Notes: a model not told the origin generated them from the letters alone. Positions 11,010 through 22,299 are shown, counted from the first letter of the stretch. The stretch: DNA of 64,000 bases from Brachionus manjavacas (GCA_019054805.1 JAHQIY010000012.1:1612001-1676000); one strand, 5' to 3'. Numbers and translations are program-made.

Positions 11010-11930
11010 GAAAATAAGATGAAACCGTGAAATTAAGGATTGATAAACTTAAAGAAAGCTATGAAGATCTCTTCAATAAACACAGTCAAACTATTTCCAA
11101 AGAAGAAAGGGATGAAGCTGTCAACGAAATTAATATATACGAAAAAGAAATCAATGCAAAGAAGATGCTGAATTAATCTAAGTTAACCCGGAATTAATTT
11201 AAAAAATAATTGAGGAGCTTTCTAACGGAAAATCGCCTATTTTTTAGATATAAACGATGAAATGTTCAAATATTGATGCAAAGATGAAAAAGCAATCACT
11301 ATAGGCCATATTTTCGAAGATATCAAAAAAAAATAATCAAATCCCATTTCTTTTCAACGTTAGGGAGATTCTTGCTATGCTAAAAAAGAGTGACAGCCCT
11401 AACAATGATATTAATAAAGTAAGACCGATTACAAAATACGATACGATAATGTTTTCGAAAAATACGTTCTTCACCGACTGGGAGAAACACACCAAGATCC
11501 TCAAACACAATTTGGCCTTAAATCAGAAAATTCTATCAACCATGGTATATCTACATTAACAGACACCATTGAACACTTTAAAATGAAGAAAAGGAAATTC
11601 TTTATCTGTGCAATAGACGCCAGTAAAGTCTTTGATAAAGTAAATAGAGAAATAATGCTTAAAAGACAAATAAGAAAAATTGATTCCTAAATATGGAGAG
11701 TGCTAAAAACTTATTACGGCGAATCAATTGCAATTGTCCAAAACAAGAAAGAAATTTCTTCAATCTTCAAAACTACTGTGGGGGTTAAACAAGGCTGTCC
11801 ATTGTCACCAAAACTCTTTTCTATACACGTAGAGGATTTAATTAATGAAATAATGAACACTGATCTTATCGTAGATATAAATGGAATCAAAATAAGAATC
11901 CTAATGTACTTTTAATGACCGACTCAATTA
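11010..11930 (+). mobile_element. Decayed LINE with RT fragments
   Basis: Several frame-broken plus-strand pieces line up as a reverse transcriptase. They are NVREILAMLKKSDSPNND with a KVRPI block (11,370-11,450), a broken AIDASKVFDKVNR motif near 11,610-11,650, and an open piece with LKTYYGES and TTVGVKQGCPLSPKLFS (11,700-11,915), the PQG-type RT motif. Multiple stops and frameshifts show it is dead. The GVKQGCPLSP form separates it from the CR1-like and jockey-like copies in this window. Confidence 0.7.
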
Positions 11931-12229
11931 AAAAAATGGAAAAAGTTTTAAAGAATTGTGAGAATTTTTCACTTTGATTTGAAATCAAGTTTAACCCCAC
12001 TAAAACAAATCTAGATATTTATAGCATGCACATTGACTCACAACTAAAAGCTCACAAATGATTAAAGGATAAAAATAAACGATCAATAAAGAAATATTAA
12101 TTTTGGGAATAAATCATAAAAAGTTAGCTCTCCAAACTTTATTTTTGTTTTTGGTAGAATTAATTTATTCTTATTCCTCAAATTGTATTTTAGGTTTCAC
12201 ATTTTATTTTATTTAAAACTTTCTTTTAA

Positions 12230-12620
12230 TAAAATAGGACCATTATCCAGATTAAATATTCTAAAACCAAAGTTTAAGAGTCTAGATAAAAATCTGTGTT
12301 GGAACCCAAATAATCCATATTTCTTAAAAAAGTTATTTATTTAGTTGTGTTCAAAATTTGAAAAGTCAAATTTGAACAATTTAAACAAGGCAGAATAAAA
12401 TAGATTGAATAGTTTCTGAGCTATTGTTTTTGGAAAATATATATACTAGCGTTAGCGAATAGTCAAAGTATGGAAGAATAAATGTCTTAGAGAATTGCAT
12501 TTTTACAGAAGTTGAAAGGTAGAATAGGTTTTTAATTAAAAAAAATTTTAAGCTGCTGTAAAGTATTCAAGATGTGGTCTTTTAAACGCATTTATAGTTA
12601 TGAAAAAGAACACATTTTGT
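12230..12620 (-). mobile_element. Decayed LINE RT C-terminal fragment
   Basis: Minus-strand translation shows YLSTSVKMQFSKTFILPYFD with later stops. This is the same family as 6505-7150 but more degraded. It ends at low coordinates just after the RTE-like remnant. Confidence 0.55.
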
Positions 12621-12624
12621 TTTT

Positions 12625-13190
12625 AAAAACTAACTACAAGAGATTGCTTCTTTTATTGCTTATTTTAAGCTTTGTATAGCTTTGTATGATCAAATTTTAA
12701 TGATCGTGAACAAAATTTAATTAATTTAATTTTGCGCAAAAAAATTGCTTATTTTTAGGTATTTTTAGGAAGAAAACTATAAAGTCAAGTCACGAATTTT
12801 GCTCTAACTTTAGCATAAAACTTAAAACTGAAAAAAAAAAACTAAAAAATTGAACACCCATTGACAAAAATTCTTTTCAATTGACCAAAAAAATCTGATT
12901 AAAATTTTTATGGCATAATTTTAATTAAAAATCCTAGAGTTGATGATTTAGAGGAAAAAACTTCGATTTAAAAAAAAATCGCAATAATTCAAGTCATAAT
13001 GCATAGAGGTAAATTAAATGAGACCTTAATAATTTATTTCCAAAACAAATCCAAAAACAAATATTGTCGAAAAATTTATTATGTAATTTTAAAATTTCCT
13101 CCCATCATCATCAAGCCCAGGTTAAATTGAAAAATTCATAAAATCTTATTATGAATATTTGAATAAATTTTCAACTAGAAAGAGAAAAAA
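12625..13190. other. Upstream region of tetraspanin 1
   Basis: AT-rich, no ORF. An in-frame non-ATG extension precedes the tetraspanin start but the first ATG in frame is at 13,192. Confidence 0.3.
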
Positions 13191-13191
13191 A

Positions 13192-14085
13192 ATGAGAAAA
13201 ATGTCCCGTCAATCCGATGAGAGATACATAGACGAGACCGAGGTAAACAAATCCATCAAAATTACCTCATATCTGATCACTGTAAACAATTTGCTGCTCT
13301 TTGGTATCGGCTTAATGCTATCCATAATTGGCATCCTGTACCTAACCATCTACAGATACAGCTATTCGTTCACAATCTTCTCAATAGATCTTCTCGCAGC
13401 AGTTTTCCTGAGCGTAGGATGTGTTCTGTGTGCGCTGGCTATCTCCGGCATCTTTATGCTAAAACCCCTTGGTCGACCAGTCTACAGCATTTTGTATGCC
13501 GTCCTAGTCTTTTTCTTCTTCCTTTTTATATTCATTTTGGGCGTGATCGGCCTAAGTATGAAAAACAATGGTCAATTAATGTCACAGACCAGAGAGAACA
13601 TGATGAAAACGGCCAAAAAATTTGACGAGTCCAATATGAATGGTCACCAGACCAGAAAAATCAACTGGGTTCATCGTCGATTTTCATGCTGCGGAGTTGA
13701 ATCCTACAACGACTGGAAGTCGCTCATTTCTTTTCAAGGTGTAAATGGTCCAGTAAAGTATTTCAGTAAATATGAGAATAAATATCCTTACATAGATGAT
13801 GTGCCTGACTCATGTTGTATTAATCCGAAAAAACATTGTGGCAAAAATATAAATGTGTTCGGTCGAGATAGATCACTGATTCTCAACACAAAAGGCTGTT
13901 TCAGCCTCTATTACAATTCATTTTCCAAAGATGTAACATTTTTATGTGCCCTGGCCATTACTGTCTCAGTTATTTTGCTCATTTTGGTCATTCAGTTGTT
14001 CGGCATTTTTACACTTACAAACAGAAATGCTACTTTGGCAGTACTAAATTTTGAACAAAGTGAAAAAAGAACTTTTCTAGGATAA
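13192..14085 (+). CDS. Tetraspanin family membrane protein (copy 1)
   Basis: A single open frame of 297 residues with no intron. Four membrane segments are visible: LLLFGIGLMLSIIGILYL, a second around AVFLSVGCVLCALAISGIF, a third around LVFFFFLFIFILGVIGL, and a last around FLCALAITVSVILLILVI. The large extracellular loop between segments 3 and 4 carries the diagnostic CCG (FSCCGVESYNDW), PDSCC and further cysteines before KGCF. Tetraspanins organise membrane microdomains by lateral association with integrins and receptors. The N-terminus is basic and cytoplasmic. The ATG at 13,192 is preferred over an upstream in-frame TTG. A second tetraspanin lies 3.2 kb downstream in the same orientation, so this is a likely tandem pair. 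Poly(A)-like AATAAA is at about 14,163. Confidence 0.9.
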   Translation: MRKMSRQSDERYIDETEVNKSIKITSYLITVNNLLLFGIGLMLSIIGILYLTIYRYSYSFTIFSIDLLAAVFLSVGCVLCALAISGIFMLKPLGRPVYSILYAVLVFFFFLFIFILGVIGLSMKNNGQLMSQTRENMMKTAKKFDESNMNGHQTRKINWVHRRFSCCGVESYNDWKSLISFQGVNGPVKYFSKYENKYPYIDDVPDSCCINPKKHCGKNINVFGRDRSLILNTKGCFSLYYNSFSKDVTFLCALAITVSVILLILVIQLFGIFTLTNRNATLAVLNFEQSEKRTFLG

Positions 14086-14448
14086 TATTTCTACAATTGG
14101 GATTTATTGGTGATGGTGTCTGTATTTTTGATTAGTGTAAATTAATTTTTTTAGTTTATTTAATAAAATAATTTTTAATGATATTTTTTAATTTTTATTT
14201 TTAATTTTTTTTTTTAATAGTTTTTTAATTTTTTCACTTTCTAATCTCAAGCAGTCATTCGTTTTTTTTTTAATGCTAGAAATTTTTTAATCAGCGAAAA
14301 TTTTTTTTTATGAACGCTTATTAACTCGTCAAATTTAAATAAATGAAATCGCCAATATCTAATTAAAGATATGTTGATAAAATCAGTTGTTATATTTGAA
14401 CAGCTTTAAAGCCAATTTTATTTATTTTAATTTTTACTAAATAAACTA

Positions 14449-14913
14449 CCGTAAACTCGTGTTCACGACTCTAAGAGTAAAGCCCAAATCCAACCTTTTT
14501 TCTTTAAGAGGAGTTATTTACATAGTTTCTATCTTACAACAATTAAAATTTAATTTGTGAGAAAATACCCTGAATATGGGATATTTTCTAAAAATAAAGC
14601 CCAAATTTAACTTTTACTCTAACAAAAAAATTGTCTTTGCTCTCAAAAAAAAATGAAAAAATTTACTTTTTTTCTATTTTTTATTTAACTCTACAATTTT
14701 TAAAATTTAAATTTTTTTTTGAGAGCAAAGACAATTTTTTTGTTAGAGTAAAAGTTAAATTTGGGCTTTATTTTTAGAAAATATCCCATATTCAGGGTAT
14801 TTTCTCACAAATTAAATTTTAATTGTTGTAAGATAGAAACTATGTAAATAACTCTTAAAGAAAAAAGGTTGGATTTGGGCTTTACTCTTAGAGTCGTGAA
14901 CACGAGTTTACGG
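14449..14913. mobile_element. Perfect fold-back MITE with TA target duplication
   Basis: Two arms of about 200 bp are near-perfect inverted copies (left starts CCGTAAACTCGTGTTCACGA, right ends TCGTGAACACGAGTTTACGG) around a loop of about 60 bp. TA lies directly outside each end (14,447-14,448 and 14,914-14,915). There is no coding capacity. The TA duplication and TIR structure point to mobilisation by a Tc1/mariner-class transposase. Confidence 0.85.
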
Positions 14914-15109
14914 TATTAAAAAAACAATTAAAGTCTTTATTCATGTGCAATATTCCATTGTTTGCAGAACCATTTATGTACAATCAAAAAAAAAAAATTA
15001 TTGAAGCAATTATAAAATTTGTGTTGAAAATTTTGCACTCGAATTTCCTATTGCCAAGATCATTTTCATTTTTCTAGAGCTTTTCACACATACAATATAC
15101 TAAATCAAA

Positions 15110-15365
15110 AACTAAGACATAAAATTTTAAATAAATATTTAAATGATAAATTTTTCAAAATTTTTATTCAAATTTTAATATTTTCAATTTTTCAGTTGAT
15201 TTTATTCTAAATTAAAATTGCTTTTCAAATTTAAGTAAAGTTTTAAGTAATTTTAATTTTAAAAATATATTTATTATTTTCGGTCTTGAATTTGGACAAT
15301 GGTTTTTTAAATTTTTATTTCAATTTGTGTCAAAAAAAACTAATTCGATTTCATCTCTATCAAAA
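15110..15365. repeat. Dispersed repeat fragment ending in TTCGATTTCATC
   Basis: The block with AAATTTTAAATAAATATTTAAATGATAAATTTTTCAAA matches 59,120-59,240, and the terminal ATTCGATTTCATCTCTA resembles the right end of the hAT-like element at 58.3-59.4 kb. It is a truncated relative of that element. Confidence 0.5.
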
Positions 15366-15564
15366 ATTATCATTTAAAGAATGTTTTTAAGTAATTTTTG
15401 ATTTTATATTTTATTTTAAAAGTATATTTTCAAAGTAAACATTTAATGTTAAACTGATTATATTAATTTTTTATATTTGCAAATATCTTTTCATTTATAA
15501 TTAATAAAAAGTTAAATAATTTAAAAATTAACTTAAACTTAAATTTGATCCATTGAAATCAATT

Positions 15565-16535
15565 AGTAGTAGTAGTAGTATAAATGCTGTGGGAGACTTG
15601 AGTCTCCAAGTAGTGGCGCACGTAGACGCCCCACTTTAACAGCCAATTGCCCTTTTTTTTTTTTTTCAAATAAGCTATCTTTAGATACATTTTTTAAATA
15701 ACTTATTTTACATATTTTATAAATAACTTATTTATTTTTTCTTTTTTTTTTTGCATATTTACTAATATCCTATTTTTAGAACAATTTTTAATCTTAGTTG
15801 TAACAACAAAAGTTTTATAAAAAATTAAGTAATTTGTCAATCGCGTTCTTTCGTTGTCTTTGCAAGCGTGATGCCCCCAAGTTGATAATCATATTTCCTG
15901 TTGTTTGCTCCAAAATGCATGACGACACACTTCTTCTTGTTAAATTTAGTATTCCAACAATCTGACCAGATCTGTTTGGAGTTCCATCGAGTCCTCTATA
16001 CGCACCACTGACCTCGCCAACTTGCTGTCATCCGCGTAAAGCTTACAAAGTGAGCTACAAACCTCGGACATGTCATTAATGAAAATGATGAAAAAGAGAG
16101 GACCAAGCACTGATCCTTGAGGATAGCCGCTAGTGACCGGTACCCAATCTGATACTACATCACGAATCACGACTCGCTGCTTACGATTGCTAAGGAAAGA
16201 ACTGATCCACTTGATGATTAAATCTGGAAAACCAAATGCAGCTAGTTTAATGAGTAGCAGTTCGTGTGACACTTTATCGAAAGCTTTCTCAAAGTCTAAG
16301 TAAATTACATCCGCTGGCTGCCTATGACACATACAGTTCGTCAAGAAGTCCATCGTTTCTAGAAGATTGGTAACACAAGCTTTGTGAGCCATGAAGCCAT
16401 GCTGTTTATCCGTGATGAGATTGTTCTTCTCGATATGCATTACAATGTAGTCCTTTATGAGCGACTCCAAGACTTTACATGTGACAGATGTCAGGGAGAT
16501 CGGGCGATAGTTACTTGCCATAGTTCTGCTGCCTT
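15565..16535 (-). mobile_element. 5'-truncated CR1/jockey-type LINE with 20-bp TSD
   Basis: The minus-strand frame 16,521-15,946 encodes RT motifs ASNYRPISLTS, KQHGFMAHKACVTNLLE, IYLDFEKAFDKVSHELL, SGYPQGSVLGPLFFIIFIND and the catalytic KLYADDSKLA. The 3' end at 15,565 is a (CTA)n tail (plus strand TAGTAGTAG). TTGAYCCATTGAAATCAATT occurs on both sides, at 15,545-15,564 and 16,536-16,555, with one mismatch. This is a target-site duplication that fixes both boundaries and proves a truncated retroposition event. YADD and the PQG motif are intact, but the copy has lost its 5' two thirds and ends in a decayed 3' region. Confidence 0.9.
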
Positions 16536-16559
16536 TTGACCCATTGAAATCAATTGAAT

Positions 16560-17314
16560 CACTACTCCTTTTTTTTTAAATGTATATTTATAAATTGTTT
16601 CCAAAAAAAATTCAGCAGTGGAGCTACATCTTCCAGTTCGTATTAAAATTATTTTAAACCTTATTGATATCTTTGAACTTCTTGTGGAAAAAAATTAGAA
16701 AAAATGTTTTTCTTTGATTGTTTAAAATAGTTTATCACGATCTAAGATTTCGTGAACTTTACGAAATTGGTCTTAAGAAAATTCAACCATCTGAATTCAA
16801 AGATACAAATGTTTAAAAAAAATTTTTTTAAATAATTATAAAATTTCCTTCCAAACATTTTTAAATAAAAAAGTTTTAAAAATAAAAATAAAATTTTAAA
16901 ATCAAATAATTAAAAATTTACCAATTTTAATTTAGAAAAAAAAGTAACAATTTTTTCAATACAAAAAAAAATTATTTTTAGTTATAGACCCACTTTTGAA
17001 ATATTTTTGTTCTATTTAATTTATTTTAAAATCACCACTCGAAAACTTAAAAAATAAAATAGTTCTAAGAACTAATTAAAATTTATTTCACAAGTTAATT
17101 AAAATCCAGTATAGCCTCTATTAATTATACATACAAATATTTAACAAAATGTATTCATAAAAAAATTGAGTCTAAAATAGTCGCTACGAATTTGGCTCTA
17201 GCCATAAATAATGCCTATTTCTAAACCCATACTCTTACCTAAATTATAATTCTTAACTAAAAGGTTGAAAATAAATTGAGGGATTTTCATAATTTTATTT
17301 ATCACTCTTTCATT
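16560..17314. other. Upstream region of tetraspanin 2
   Basis: AT-rich, no supported ORF or repeat. It follows directly on the LINE target duplication. Confidence 0.3.
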
Positions 17315-18169
17315 ATGGAAAATTTACGTCAAAATTTTTTTAAAAAATCCAACGCTAATGGTAGCAAATTGTTCGCCAAGAACCGGCTCATAAACAATGT
17401 AATCAACATGGTTTGCTTCGGGATGAGTCTCATTTTGGTAATTATTGGTATTCTCTACCTAACAGGCTTCAAATTTGACTTCTCATTCAATCAATTTTCG
17501 CCAACTTTAATCGCTGGTCTATTCATCGGCCTTGGTATATTTTTGTTCATTTTGTCCATTTGTAATATATTCCTGATTCAGCTAGAACGTCAGATGGTCC
17601 TATTCCTTTCTTTTTTGTTAATAATTCTCGTTTTCTTGGCGCTAATGGGGGTCGGAATATGGGGTCTAGTGGCAAGTGATGAAACCAACTTGTATGAAGA
17701 AACCAAGCAGAAAATGAATGAAGAATTCAGACTTTATGATGAAAGGAAAATAGAGAATTATTATACTTTAAAAATTGACTGGGTTCAGCAGAATTTCAAC
17801 TGCTGCGGCATTCAGTCGTTTTCAGACTGGCGTTCAATAATCGTAATGGGCAGTAGTGGTCAATTTGAGCCTGTGAATTTTGTGGACCAGTGGGCTGTTA
17901 ACAACAACTTGCCTTACATGGACAATGTGCCTGATTCGTGCTGTATAAGCAAAGCTTTCAACTGTGGTAAGATGTTTTCAGGTAATTTTCAGTCAAATGA
18001 CAGAAGTAGAGTTATTTTTACCAGAGGATGCCTTGACAGCTATCTGAACAAGTTTAAAACACATATCTCTTTTTTGGCCGGACTTACCGTAGCAATCTCG
18101 GCTTTGGTCTTGGCTTCATTTTTATTTTATGCATTTACTTATTTTATTTTTAAGCTTAGATACAAATAA
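17315..18169 (+). CDS. Tetraspanin family membrane protein (copy 2)
   Basis: A 284-residue single-exon frame starting at the first ATG (17,315). Membrane segments are centred on VCFGMSLILVIIGILYLTG, LIAGLFIGLGIFLFILSI, LFLSFLLIILVFLALMGV and FLAGLTVAISALVLASFL. The large loop carries FNCCGIQSFSDW, PDSCC, FNCGK and RGC, the tetraspanin cysteine pattern. Copy 1 and copy 2 share block order, the LYL motif after segment 1 and the NxPYxDxVPDSCC stretch, so they are probable tandem paralogues separated later by a MITE and a LINE. AATAAA lies about 10 nt after the stop (18,178). Confidence 0.9.
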   Translation: MENLRQNFFKKSNANGSKLFAKNRLINNVINMVCFGMSLILVIIGILYLTGFKFDFSFNQFSPTLIAGLFIGLGIFLFILSICNIFLIQLERQMVLFLSFLLIILVFLALMGVGIWGLVASDETNLYEETKQKMNEEFRLYDERKIENYYTLKIDWVQQNFNCCGIQSFSDWRSIIVMGSSGQFEPVNFVDQWAVNNNLPYMDNVPDSCCISKAFNCGKMFSGNFQSNDRSRVIFTRGCLDSYLNKFKTHISFLAGLTVAISALVLASFLFYAFTYFIFKLRYK

Positions 18170-19930
18170 TTTGTGTAAATAAATTTGTCCATGTAAAATT
18201 TAGTTTTTTTATTGAAGAGAAAAGTTTATTAAAGTCTTTTTTATTTGATTGTGGGAAATTTAAAGTTTTGCGAAAGAAAATTTTTTTTAATTTTTTCGAG
18301 GAAATTAATTGAGAATTTTTGAGAAAAAATGTTGTACTATTTTTAATTTCAATTTTTTTGATTATTAATTTTCAAATAAAATTTTCCAAAATCAAAATTT
18401 TTAATTTATTTGAAAATATCAATATCAAATATCTTGTTCCAATTTATCCGCACTTAGAAAATCTGTTGACTAAAAATGTAACTCAGAAGAGGAAGCTTTG
18501 TTTTTTTAGATGCCTTGAGAGTACTTTTCCTAGTTTCATTCACAGAAAAAAATTTATCTAAAACAATTTGGTCTTTTGGAATTGCCAAACGGAGAAAAGG
18601 GTAGAGCTTAACAAAAAAAAGTCTCAAAGGTGGGAAACTCAAACAAAACTAGAGTAAAACTGAGCAAAAAAATGTCTAAAAATATTCAAATTATTAATAT
18701 TTTTTTTAAATTTTCTTAAGATAAAGAAATTTTTTTCAAATACTCTTTATTTAAAGTTTTGTCCGCTAATATTTGAAAAATTAAAAAAAAATTACCCCTC
18801 ATCTAGCCAAATGTAAGACCAGAACCAGAGTTGTTTAGTTGAGTCACAAGTCTCAAGTCGAGTCCAAGTAAGGATTTTTTTTTCAAAAATGCGAACCAAA
18901 GATTTTATTTTATTTATCAAAAAAAGTACTTTTAAACAACTCTGATCAGAAAATCCGGATCCTTTAAAATGAATGTTAATCTTATTTAACTTTATATTTA
19001 ATCCTTTTAATTTTTTAAAATTTTTTTTTGAAGGAGTATTAGCTCGGGACAGATTTACAAAAAAATAAAATAAATTAAAATATACAAGACTGAAAATTTA
19101 AAGACTAAAAATGAGCGATATCGAATCTTTGTAATCACTAAGTCAGAAATTTCAGATCGTCAATGGAATAAAGCTTTTGAGTGGTGAAAGTTGGATAAAA
19201 GAATACTCAAATTATCACACAATAATCTTTATCTTAATGTTTACCTCAACCAATGTATCTTACCAAGCAACAAAAAGAATGTGCAGAGGTTATTTTTAAA
19301 AGACAGATTGGTTTTCGTTTGACGATTATTAAATTCATTTCGATTTGTGAGATTCAATCAGGAAGAATGGGAATCAAGCGTATGCTCATGTCCAGACTGG
19401 GATAAAAACTTGAATTTCCAATTTCAATGACTCAATCAATCAACCAAGATCCGCATCTTGATCATTATCAATGAAAATGATAATCACTAAGCCTGAAAGT
19501 TCAGTAATCCATAAAATAACACTAAAAAACATTAAGTAGTGTGTGGATTTTTTTATTAATAAATTTTGATTTAATAATTTAATATTTTTTTACTTCTATT
19601 GATATTTTTTACTAATAAATTTTTGCTTTTATTTTTATTTTTTTTGCTTCGAATTTAATTATTTTTACTACGAAAATAATTTGTAGTCGAAGTTATTATA
19701 TTAGTTATTACATAAATATTGTTTTAATGGCTCCCATTCAAATAGACCGGGTATGTTCATTAAGACATAAATTTTTGGGTAGCACTCAAATCGTAGAATT
19801 AAGAAAAGTAGAATCGATTAAAGATAGAGAAAAAATGAAGAGAAAGTGGTGCTACTGTAAAGTCTCGATTTGGACTTAAGGGATTTAAGCGGAATAAATA
19901 AAACAATTTGATTTTGTTAAAAGTTTATTA
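18170..19930. other. Non-coding stretch with repeat fragments
   Basis: A weak plus-strand ORF at 18,319-18,561 is Ile/Phe/Lys-rich and not convincing. At 18,835-18,960 a GAGTCACAAGTCTCAAGTCGAGTCC block resembles 52,028-52,060. At 19,029-19,055 a plus-oriented LINE 3' hairpin (GAAGGAGTATTAGCTCGG) is present. Nothing else is recognised. Confidence 0.35.
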
Positions 19931-19939
19931 AATGGAATC

Positions 19940-20165
19940 CAAAAGCTAGTTATCTGTTTTCTGTGCTGAGCTTGAGTTCCTTCAGAATTAATTATAAAAA
20001 AAAATTGAAAATTAATAAGATCAAATAAAAATCAAAATAAAGAAAACAAGCTAAAAAAATGTAAAGAAAAATGAAAAGACATATACTGAAATAGGTTGTT
20101 ACATTTGACACATGTTTACATAGTAGAAGCTTCAGGAAAATTAAAGGAAATAACAGAATAAAAAA
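19940..20165 (-). mobile_element. LINE 3'-end fragment
   Basis: CTGTTTTCTGTGCTGAGCTTGAGTTCCTTCAGAAT (19,953-19,987) is a diverged copy of the conserved LINE 3' hairpin found at 21.6 and 25.3 kb, followed by the same A-rich 3' region with CAAGCTAAAAAAATG and a CATGTTTACATAG block. No RT coding remains. Confidence 0.6.
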
Positions 20166-20174
20166 TGGAACAAA

Positions 20175-20400
20175 ATTAGTTTAATTTTCCGTAAGAGTGG
20201 ACAAGACCTTTCCCAATTTTTTCAAAATTTAAAATCAAGCTGATCCAAGCTTTAAAATAAAAATTTTATCATAAAGTTGAATTGTCGATAAGTTGTTAGT
20301 AAAAATGTACGAATCAAAAAATATTTGAACAACTTTGTAAAAAGTAAACAAAATTTGCCGAAATTTATATAAATTAATTGTATCAAAAACAAAAACAAAG
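20175..20400 (+). mobile_element. Decayed Tc1-like 5' end, relative of 9.5-9.9 kb
   Basis: CCGTAAGAGTGGACAAGACC followed by CTTTCCCAATTTTTTCAAAA is the reverse complement of the block at 9,855-9,905. Downstream, a frame with KYLNNFVKSKQNLP corresponds to the transposase N-terminus at 9.79-9.70 kb (KSNQNLP). Only this end survives. Confidence 0.55.
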
Positions 20401-20409
20401 TTTGGAAAA

Positions 20410-21055
20410 CTAACTTTTTATGATTTTTCCCAAAATTAAATATTTGATTAATAACTTTAGTTTTTATTTTTAGAAATAAAATTTCAGAATATTTTTCTTA
20501 GAATTTATTTTATTTTATTTAATTAAAAAAAATATAATTTTTTTGAGTAAAAAATCAATATATCATTTAGATTAAAATAGAAAAACTTAGAGAATTAAAA
20601 AAATTGATTAAATTATTTCCAATTTAAAAGTTTGAATTTTTTAATTTGAATATTTTATAAATGAGTCATTTTCGAAACTGTTCTCGAAAATTTGACGTAT
20701 GTTATATCAGAATCCCTTTAATTAAAAGATCAGAATTACCGGTAGATTTTTTTTATGTAAAATTGAAGCTCATACAAAATAAATACTTTTTGTGGTAAAC
20801 TGGATGAAGTCTGCATTTCCACACAATTATAAAATGAATTTTTATAATATTAAAAGGACGGGTATTAATTGAGCAGTAAATAATATTAAACGGATAATTA
20901 ATAGGACCCAAAAAATAGTTATAACGGTGAGAATAAAAAATAAAAGCGGTAGTAAAAATAAACTTTATTGAACAGAAAAAGTATTTTTTATTCAAAGAAA
21001 AAGTTTTTAAATCAAGTGACATTTAAAAAAAAAAGAACTGTAAGATGTGGTAGTA
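20410..21055. other. Non-coding spacer
   Basis: AT-rich. A minus-strand ORF at 20,753-21,022 is Phe/Tyr/Ile-rich with no recognisable feature and is not supported. Confidence 0.3.
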
Positions 21056-21058
21056 GTA

Positions 21059-21557
21059 TTAATTTTTGCGAGGTCTACCACGTCCTCTTTTAGCTTTAAG
21101 AATTAAATCACTTACCTGATTTTCACTTATTTTAGGCTTTTTATTACTGATTTCATCAGTATTTTCAGTAACTTGAGTCTGTTTTCGTTTGCGAGCAGGC
21201 TTAGTGGTTGGTTTACTCATGTGTGTGATTGCGGCTTTCAAATCTTGTAGCTTTAAGATTATCAGCATTGAATAAAAGCATAAGTTTTGCATCGCATTGT
21301 GGACCACGACGTTTTACTAAATTGCAGCGATATAAAATTTTGTCCCCATCATTTGTGCTATAGGTATCTTCTTTTGACCATTTTGTTTCATTTTTTAACC
21401 ACAAATCTGCAGCATCATTGTCATCAAACATATCCACATATGTCCATTCTCGATTAATCCCTCTTCGTTTTTTGAGTATGTTTCTTTCTTCCACTTCTTC
21501 AGAATCAGACTCTTGGGATTCATATAATTCAAGTGGGGCGTACTCGTCATCACTCAT
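21059..21557 (-). pseudogene. MULE-type transposase N-terminal fragment with AT-hook
   Basis: Two overlapping minus-strand frames form one protein broken by a single-base shift near 21,225. The first (21,557-21,213) has an acidic start, MSDDEYAPLELYESQES, then a FLYWCH-like zinc-binding block with YRCNLVKRRGPQCDAKL and RNHTHE, typical of the DNA-binding region of Mutator-like transposases. The second contributes KPTTKPARKRKQTQ and ends with the AT-hook KRGRGRPRKN and a stop. No catalytic domain follows. It may be a decayed transposase or a former host gene derived from one. Confidence 0.55.
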
Positions 21558-21589
21558 TTTATTTAATGAAATATATTTTTGTAATTTAT

Positions 21590-22290
21590 TTATTATTTAT
21601 TTATTTATTTGTTTTCTGTACCGAGCTAAAGCTCCTTCAGAATAAATTAAAAATAAAATAAAATAAAAAAATAAAATAAAAATAAAATTAAAGTTAATAA
21701 AATTAGATAAAAAAAAAGAATCAAAATAGAGTAAATAAGCTAAAAAAATTAAAGTTGAAAAGACATAAATTGGAAAAGATTGTTTCATGTGGCACATGTT
21801 TAAATAGTTCAAGTTTCAGGAAAAAAAGAAGAAATAGTAAGGTAGCAATTACACAATGGAGTTGGGTATTCAATATATCTTGATTTGAAACCTTCTTTGT
21901 ATTCTTTCACCAGTCTTTCAACCAATGGAATAGAATGACTCAGTCCTGTCCCAACATATTTCTCACTCAACTCAAAAAGACGATTTGAGACTGTTAGTAA
22001 TTTAAGTTTATTAAAGGCCTCGTGATGCACCATGTTAGAGGGAGTATCAGATCTGACTGCTGTATTCTGAATTGCTTGTAATTTTTTGATAATATTTTCT
22101 GAAAATGAATTTAAGCAAGGAAAAGAATAGTCTAAAATCGATCCGACTAAAGATTTATATAAATTTCCTAGTGTGTTTTGATTTAGACCCCATTTTTAGT
22201 TTGACAATATGTTAATAAAATTTAGCCTTTTATTGCAGCGTTCTTTAATTTCGTCTACCATTATATTAAAGTTTAACTTAGAATCAAATT
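21590..22290 (-). mobile_element. LINE 3' fragment, (AAAT)n-tailed family
   Basis: The minus strand carries the C-terminal RT region: LYKSLVGSILDYSFPCLNS-like text near 22,130, AIQNTAVRS and then NMVHHEAFNKLKLLTV (22,033 on). The 3' UTR follows and ends in a hairpin at 21,611-21,642 (CTGTACCGAGCTAAAGCTCC on the plus strand) and an ATTT-repeat tail. The copy at 25.3-26.3 kb is the same family and extends further 5'. Confidence 0.75.
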
Positions 22291-22299
22291 TAATACCAA

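Noticed and set aside
13419-13625. Second frame inside tetraspanin 1
   Set aside because: Lies wholly inside the tetraspanin frame; no independent evidence.
13192-18169. Possible operon of the two tetraspanins
   Set aside because: The genes are 3.2 kb apart with a LINE and a MITE between them, and no trans-splice evidence can be seen.
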